A stretch of 64,000 nt of DNA from Petunia secreta (Eukaryota; Streptophyta; Magnoliopsida; Solanales; Solanaceae), in NCBI GenBank assembly GCA_029990175.1, contig JARKIP010000065.1, positions 8,064,501 to 8,128,500 on the forward strand, in the 5' to 3' direction. The notes under the pieces were generated by a model. That model did no database searches, had not been told where the DNA came from, and saw nothing but the letters and a program-made list of their open reading frames with translations. Below, piece by piece: positions 58,037-64,000 of the stretch. The translations under genes were made by a program, and so were the position numbers. How positions within the stretch are numbered: the stretch's first letter is position 1; every line of letters starts with the position of its first letter.

Positions 58037-59586
58037 GTTTATTTATGTGTTAACTCAAAGCAAGTCCTTAATTCAACTGAATAAACATGGAGTGAAAGGA
58101 ACTTATAAAGTGATAGATTTTAAGAAGAATTGGAAGAATTGCCAGAGAAGATAGTGACGGTTAGATATATAGAAGATAACTAGTCCTAAAGATCGTATAT
58201 TGAAAAAACGGCGTCTGCATAATGGAAAATAACGCTTATTTCGCAAGTGGAGATATGGTTCCCTTGTATCTCGCGCCAAACAAATATGTTTAAAGAGTCC
58301 TATTTTGTATATTATTCTATAAAGTGTAAATGAAGGGTAGCTATTTTGTGATAGTAGAAAAGTATGGCTCTTTTATGTAGCATAGATCTCTACAATAGTC
58401 TTTTTGTATAAAAATCCCTTAATAGTATTATAATAGCAGCTGCAGTAGCAACGTATTTGTATACTTAGATCTTCCTCATGATAAGTTGCAATAAAACCGA
58501 AAGACCTGTGCCAACCTCACCTTTTGCACTGCTACAAATTAAATGAAGCCACTTACGATTTACGTGTTCAAATACAATTTATTTTCATTTCTATGCTGAT
58601 TGGTCCCGTAATAGGATTATCCTTACTAATTGAGTATTTTATGGCTGTATTGCCTAATCTTGTCATGCTCTATCCATTCAAATAACTGCTCTAAAGTCCT
58701 AATTAGAACATTCTATATACAGTTTCACATAGGTAGGAACTAAATGTTTCATTCAGTTTTTAGTCATTGTGTATACACCATTATCATAATTATGATATAT
58801 TTTTTAATTAAATGCTTCCTTTGGGAAGGGTAGCAACCAGTGAAAGAACTTATCATAGCTCGTGTTTAAATCAGATCACATTTGTTAATTATGGTTAAGT
58901 AATATATTGATGTAATATATACTCCATTCATTCAAATGCTCCCTTGTGTATATGGTTAGGAATATTTTTGTCCTCCATATTTACTTTGTACACAAAACGT
59001 CCTTTAAGTTAAATAAAAGTGGAAATATTTGGTCTTGAGTGACGGAAGACTTAAATGATTCACGGAGTCTCACGTCCTGAAGGACCTGAACATAAAACAT
59101 GGATAAGAAGTCTGCAATAAAGCTTTGGAAGGTCAAACATTGATAAAACTTGAAGCTGGAACACCACCCATTTGCCACCAACTTGGGTCCGCCGACTCTG
59201 ATCCATTGATTCCGGTCGAGCAACGCTATACAAGGATTGGGTTTAATAACTGGTTTAAATTTGTCTTCTCCTAACCGTAGACAGATTCAAGGTTTTAAAA
59301 ACCTATCTATGCCTTGATTGTAAAGTAATCAACCAAAGATAGTTTGAAGATGATACCATAACTAACTTTTTGGCTGCATCTTTGGTGATAGGAACATAAT
59401 ATGTATATTAGATAGCAAACGGGAGAAAAGCACTTCAACATTGATGAGTACAACAATGGTGAATCCTATGAATTTGCGCCGACAGCTAGGATATGAATTC
59501 TGGCTTCTCTTCTCAGGCACGCTCTTCCACCAGAACATCACTCACAATTTTATTTTACTGCTGCTCCGTTAAAAGCCCAGACTTTC
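58037..59586. other. Unassigned AT-rich region
   Basis: It includes the upstream end of the MULE (its terminal repeat is not resolved) and flanking DNA up to element E. A minus-strand frame at 59223-58981 (80 codons, LDRNQWIRVGGPKLVANGWC...) has a mixed, protein-like composition but no motif that I recognise. It could be a gene fragment or chance. Nothing else is supported here. Confidence 0.5.
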
Positions 59587-60387
59587 TGTTAGTTTTAGAC
59601 TAGAAGACTAAATATGTCCACTTTATTAAAAATAAAAGATCTTTTGCATACAAGGGAATATATAGAGGACAAAAATACTCCTAACCCTATACATAAGGGA
59701 CCATTTGACTTTTGACTTTATTCCTGTATTGGGTGAAATCCATCGTCACCAAAGTTGATGACTCGGCATCCACATAGGACGGCACACAAACGACACGTGG
59801 CTGCAAATGGATATGAAGGCAATGGATAAGATCGAAGATAAATAGTTGCAACGGACAGATGAACAGTCACTACGACCAGAAAAGTCGCAGCCCATCGATC
59901 AAGACAATTCAAAGTAGGAACCTTATCCACAAGCAACACAACTGCTCGTCTGAGAAGTTACAACTGCTTGCGAACGGGCACATGAGTTGCCTATATATTG
60001 TAATTTAAGTCACAAGCATACAATCTAATGCTTCTCTGAAATCTACACTTGTATTCTAAGCAATTTACTAGCATTCAATACTTTATCTCCAGCAAACATT
60101 TATTACTATTGCTGATCGAAAGATCTTCTCTACTGTTTCATTAATTGAATCTCTAAAAGAGTACGAGGAAAGGAATTTAATCAAATCTGAACGGCCTGAG
60201 CACGGTTCCTTCTTTGCCTGATTATTTATTCATTATATCGCATTAATTGTCTCTTTACTTTTCCGCATTTATTACTGGCATTTATATTTACTTCATTAAG
60301 AGCATTTTAATCTCGATTATTGACCGTGACCCCGCTCTACAAATTTAATTGTGAATTAACCTGATAAAACTAAATTACGGTTGAACA
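59587..60387 (+). repeat. Element E 5' LTR
   Basis: An LTR of about 801 bp, from TGTTAGTTTTAGACTAG to GGTTGAACA, directly before the primer site. The 3' end is firm. The 5' end rests on the TG and the TGTT/AACA symmetry, because the other LTR is not in the window. Confidence 0.75.
59992..59999 (+). promoter_or_regulatory. TATA box of element E
   Basis: TATATATT lies in TTGCCTATATATTGTAATTT, about 390 bp before the LTR end. This is the likely U3 promoter by position. Confidence 0.55.
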
Positions 60388-60390
60388 ATT

Positions 60391-60408
60391 TGGCGACCAC
60401 AGTGGGAG
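60391..60408 (+). other. Element E primer binding site
   Basis: TGGCGACCACAGTGGGAG follows the LTR after ATT. TGGCGAC-type sites are usual in Tat-related elements. Confidence 0.82.
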
Positions 60409-60507
60409 CCGGTCAATAACGTCCGTAGGTTAAAATCGCTCGTCGTATTTTACTGTCTATTCGTTTTTCCTTCGATCGCTGGTTCTCCCCGTTTTTTCTT
60501 TGTTGAA

Positions 60508-62781
60508 ATGGCAGATAACAACTCGCACAACAACGCTCTTATTGAAGAGCAACAAGACCTCAACGCTGCGGAGCAGATAAACCAGAATCTGGCCGAAGAT
60601 GGGCAGCAAGATGTTCCCCTTGCAGACGACGACATGATCCCCATCGCAGAGGACGAGAACGTGCTTCCAGCGGAACAGGAGAACGAGCACAGCCAGCAAG
60701 GCAGCAGAAATAGTCGCAACCCTAGCCGAGTGAATGTCGATCAGGAAGCTGGAGGATCTAGAAGACCCAATGGCCCAAGGAATTTGAGGAACTCTCAGGA
60801 TGCTATCCTCGAATTCATACGACAGCAGGCCGAGATCAACAGGCAGATACGGGAAGCTATCGACGGCCTACGAGGACAGAACACGCCAAACACGAGAAAT
60901 CCACCCGTGGGGCGTCCAAGGGATGCTTCACCATCTCGTGCTTCGAGGCGAGCAGAAAATCAGAATGCGGGTTCAGCGGTGCCGACTGAGATGAGCGAAG
61001 TCATGGAGGCTCTCACCAAGCAGTTCAAGGAGAGTCAAGAGGCTTTGCAACGCTCCCTTCACGAGAGGATCGACCAGATCCCAGGCGCACCACCCACTCT
61101 GAAGAAGGTTGACGTTCAGCGGTATTCTCAAAGGCCTTGGAAGAAGGAAGCAGCACCAAAGGCCATCCCCAAGACATTCAAAATGCCAAACATACCAAGA
61201 TATCGGGGAACAACTGACCCCAATGATCACTTGATGATGTTTAGCAACTTCATAAAAGCAAGCGACCTGACCGACGAGGAAATCGAGTCGGTGCAATTAA
61301 AGAAATTCATGGAAACATTGGCGGACGGAGCTCTACGGTGGTATTCCATGCTGCCACCAAATTCAATAGGATCTTTTGCCGAGATGGCGGAGTTATTCGT
61401 CAAAGCACATACAGGCGCCCAGAAGACGGAGACAAGAGTTGAAGATATCTTTGAAATCAAGCAGCTGCCTGGGGAGTCTCTCCGAAAGTATGTAGATCGC
61501 TTTCAGCGAGAGCGTATGTTGCTACCCAAGGTTCCAGATCGATGGGCAGCAATTGCATTCACTAACAGCTTGGACGTCAAGAGCTCCGAGGCGACCAGAC
61601 GGCTGTACAAATCCCTGCGAGAATATCCTGCGGCAAACTGGTCGGATGTCTACAACCGCTACAATTCCAAGGTACGTATAGATGAAGATAAATTAATTGG
61701 CACAGGTACCCGAGGACGGAGCCAAACACGCACCAGCGGCGCTGGGGGGAAGATCGAGACGGACAGACCAGACGCACGGCACGAGCCGTACCCTAGCCGA
61801 TCACGCAACAACTCCAACGGACGCGGTCGCAACAACAAAGGCCTGGCGAGGAACACTGATTCTGCCTCAACCTCTAGTGGGATCCCTACCCTGCCCGTCT
61901 TCAGCATCGGAGCAGTCGAGCTTGTAGCAGTTCTCGAGGGGATGAGCGACAAGGTCAAATGGCCCAAGGATATGAAGGGTGACCCCAGCACACGCAACAA
62001 GAACTTGTGGTGCGAGTTCCATCGCGATCACGGCCACACAACGGACGACTGCAAGGCTCTAAGGTATGAAGTTGCTAACTTGTTGAAACAGGGCTATCTC
62101 AAGGAATACTTGACAGAAAAAGGGAAGCAGACTCATGCGAAGGCCCAGCAGAACAAGTCAGGACCTCCCCGAGTATCTTCTCCAAAAATGACGGTCAACG
62201 TCATCTCTGGCGGTATTGAGGTTGACACAGTCACATACACAGCAAAGAAGTATGCTAAAGTCTCTATTACGAAGACCAAGCGACCGCGACTTGAGGATGT
62301 GATGACTTTTGAAGAAGCAGATGCAGATGGCTTGCAGTTTCCTCACATGGACGCTTTGGTGATAACGCTACGAGTGGAAGAGTTCGACGTCAAGAGGGTG
62401 CTCGTTGATCCAGGAAGCTCAGCAAACATCATATTATCTCGGGTCGTGCAGCAGTTGAAATTATACGATGGGATTGTACCGATTTCTCGCGTTCTCTCAG
62501 GATTTAACAACTCCAGTGAGAAAACGTTGGGAGAAATTACGCTAACGACCCTGGTCGAAGGTGTCATGAGACGAACAACGTTTCATGTCATTGATGGAGA
62601 CATGGCCTACAACATAATCCTTGGGAGGCCATGGATACACGACATGCAGGCAGTTCCGTCAACCTATCACCAAGTGATGAAATTCCCTTCAGAGTGGGGA
62701 ATACGGGAAGTTCGAGGAGAGCAGCGTTGCGCTAGAGATTGCTACTCAGTCGCAGTCAAGCTCCCCGAGGAAGCAAAATAG
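60508..62781 (+). pseudogene. Element E gag and protease
   Basis: It opens at an ATG at 60508, 100 bp after the primer site. Residues 1-230 are acidic, then Asn/Arg-rich and low-complexity. The capsid domain is at about 230-390, with IPRYRGTTDPNDHLMMFSNF, LADGALRWYSMLP and LPGESLRKYVDRFQRE. An Arg/Ser/Gly-rich stretch follows. The zinc motif (CEFHRDHGHTTDDC, residues 502-515) has His at the second metal position, as Tat elements do. The aspartic protease site VDPGSSAN has Asp at residue 634. The frame stays open for 757 codons, then TAG at 62779-62781, one transition from a sense codon, cuts it from the RT, which continues in the same frame. Confidence 0.9.
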
Positions 62782-64000
62782 CAATTAACGAACCCGGGAT
62801 TGGAATCAAGCAGCGGAACTTCAGACTACCAAATCCCGGAATTCATATCGAAATTAGATGCACGAGAAGAGTACGCGCCAACCATTGAAGCTCTGGAACC
62901 AGAAGAACTTTTCGACAACGTGCCTGAAAGGAAGGTGTACTTGGGAGCAGAGTTGAACGAAGATTTACGGAGAGACATCTTGCATTTCCTCAAGGGACGG
63001 CACGCCACCTTTGCGTGGTCGCATGAGGACATGACGGGGATCTCCCCGAAGATTATCTCTCACAAGTTGAATGTGGATACGTACTTTCGCCCGGTGAATA
63101 AAAGAAACGCCAGCAAGGAGCATTCAGGAACCAAATCATAAACGATGAAGTTGACCGCTTGCTCAAGATTGGCTCTGTCCGAGAAGTCAAATATCCCGAT
63201 TGGTTGGCCAACGTGGTCGTAGTGGCGAAGAAGAACGGCAAGTGGAGGGTCTGCATCGACTTCACTGATCTGAACAAAGCCTGCCCGAAAGATTCTTACC
63301 CGCTACCTCAAAATTGACCAACTGATCGACGCGACGGCCGGGCATGAGGTGCTTACATTCCTTGACGCATATTCAGGCTACAATCAAATCCTGATGAATC
63401 CCGACGACCAGGAGAAGACCTCTTTCATTACTTGCCGAGGTACGTATTGCTACAAGGTAATGCCTTTTGGACTTAAAAATGCAGGTGCAACCTACCAACG
63501 GTTAGTCAACCGGATGTTTCACGATCAAATTGGCAAAACCATGGAAGTTTACATCGACGACATGCTGATCAAATCCAAGCGAGCAGAGGACCACTTAGCT
63601 CATTTGGAGGAGGCCTTTCGGATCCTCGATCAATATAACATGAAGCTCAACCCGGAGAAGTGCGCGTTTGGAGTGGGTTCAGGGAAGTTCCTTGGTTTCA
63701 TCGTCTCCCAACGAGGAATCGAGGTAAACCCTGCCCAGATAAAAGCAATAGAAGCCATCCCCAACGTACTTCACAACAGAAAAGATGTGATGCGGCTAAC
63801 CGGGAGAGTAGCGGCGCTGAGGAGATTCATCTCCCGCTCGTCTGATCGGTGCAAAAGCTTCTTCGACGTGCTGAAACAAAACAAAGAGTTCGAGTGGACC
63901 CCCGAATGTCAGCAAGCACTTAAGGACTTGAAGCGGTACTTGTCGAGCCCGCCCTTACTTTCAACGCCACAACCAGGTGAACAGCTATTACTCTACCTGG
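62782..64000 (+). pseudogene. Element E pol, reverse transcriptase (partial)
   Basis: After the TAG, the linker to the RT (EEYAPTIEALEPEELFDNV, HATFAWSHEDMTGISP) is in frame. Frameshifts near 63095 and near 63310 follow. RT motifs are present in pieces: KKNGKWRVCIDFTDLNKACP, FLDAYSGYNQI, MPFGLKNAGATYQRL, and the catalytic YIDDML at about 63550, then FLGFIVSQRGIEVNP and the start of the RNase H linker at the window edge. Catalytic Asp residues are intact, but the frame is broken. Confidence 0.9.

Larger units (their letters stand above)
59587..64000 (+). mobile_element. Element E: Tat-type Ty3/gypsy retrotransposon, 3' part beyond window edge
   Basis: The order is LTR (59587-60387), primer site, gag, protease and RT running off the window. 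The gag has the Tat-style zinc motif C-x2-H-x4-H-x4-C, and the RT has CIDFTDLNKACPKDSYPLP and YIDDML, both typical of Tat/Retand elements. The 3' LTR and second target copy are outside the window. A TAG and two frameshifts make this copy defective. Confidence 0.9.

Overview
The window is transposon-packed nuclear DNA of a flowering plant. No intact host gene is visible. Almost every base belongs to one of nine mobile elements, most of them nested inside each other. Plant origin is shown by Tekay, Athila, Tat and Tork-like LTR retrotransposons primed from tRNA-iMet or other plant-type primer sites, by a MULE with FAR1/MuDR-type transposase and Ulp1-like protease pieces, and by a CACTA element with CACTACAAGAAA-type ends. 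A eudicot (possibly a Solanaceae-like genome) is plausible, but the sequence does not prove the family.

Layout. (1) 1-5563: minus-strand Ty1/copia element that runs off the left edge, with its 5' LTR at 4683-5563. It carries a 1.3-kb plus-strand LTR-element insertion at 1652-2968 (duplicated target TGTCA). (2) 5564-7043: left part of an old MULE, with the last exon of a Ulp1-like protease gene (+), a (TA)72 run, and the C-terminal end of the transposase (-). (3) 7044-55288: a 48.2-kb nest inserted in the transposase gene, bounded by the duplicated target ATTCA. Its frame is element A, a minus-strand, non-coding, LARD-like retrotransposon with LTRs of about 4.2 kb and an internal region of 5.5 kb. 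A's left LTR holds element B (7260-25943, + strand, Tekay-type Ty3/gypsy, target CTAAC). B's gag-pol frame holds element C (11367-19775, + strand, non-autonomous relative of B). A's right LTR holds element D (36318-48760, - strand, Athila-type Ty3/gypsy) and a 3.2-kb non-autonomous CACTA element (50523-53694, target ACA). (4) 55289-58036: the N-terminal and catalytic exons of the same MULE transposase (-), in sequence with the piece at 6700-7043. (5) 58037-59586: unassigned AT-rich DNA. (6) 59587-64000: Tat-type Ty3/gypsy element E (+), with its LTR, primer site, gag, protease and part of the reverse transcriptase; it runs off the right edge.

Order of events. Nesting gives MULE, then A, then B, then C. 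LTR comparisons by eye agree at the two ends: about 18 differences in the first 216 bp for A against about 3 in 215 bp for C. B and D lie between. Every autonomous element is damaged: B, D and E carry nonsense codons and frameshifts, D's integrase has lost a catalytic Asp, and the copia gag and integrase are frameshifted.

I did not find a convincing new biological system. The best leads are the LARD-like element A with its internal tandem arrays, the B/C autonomous/non-autonomous pair with a shared hairpin next to the polypurine tract, the CACTA element with an intron-like interior, and the split MULE whose SWIM zinc finger is separated by 48 kb.
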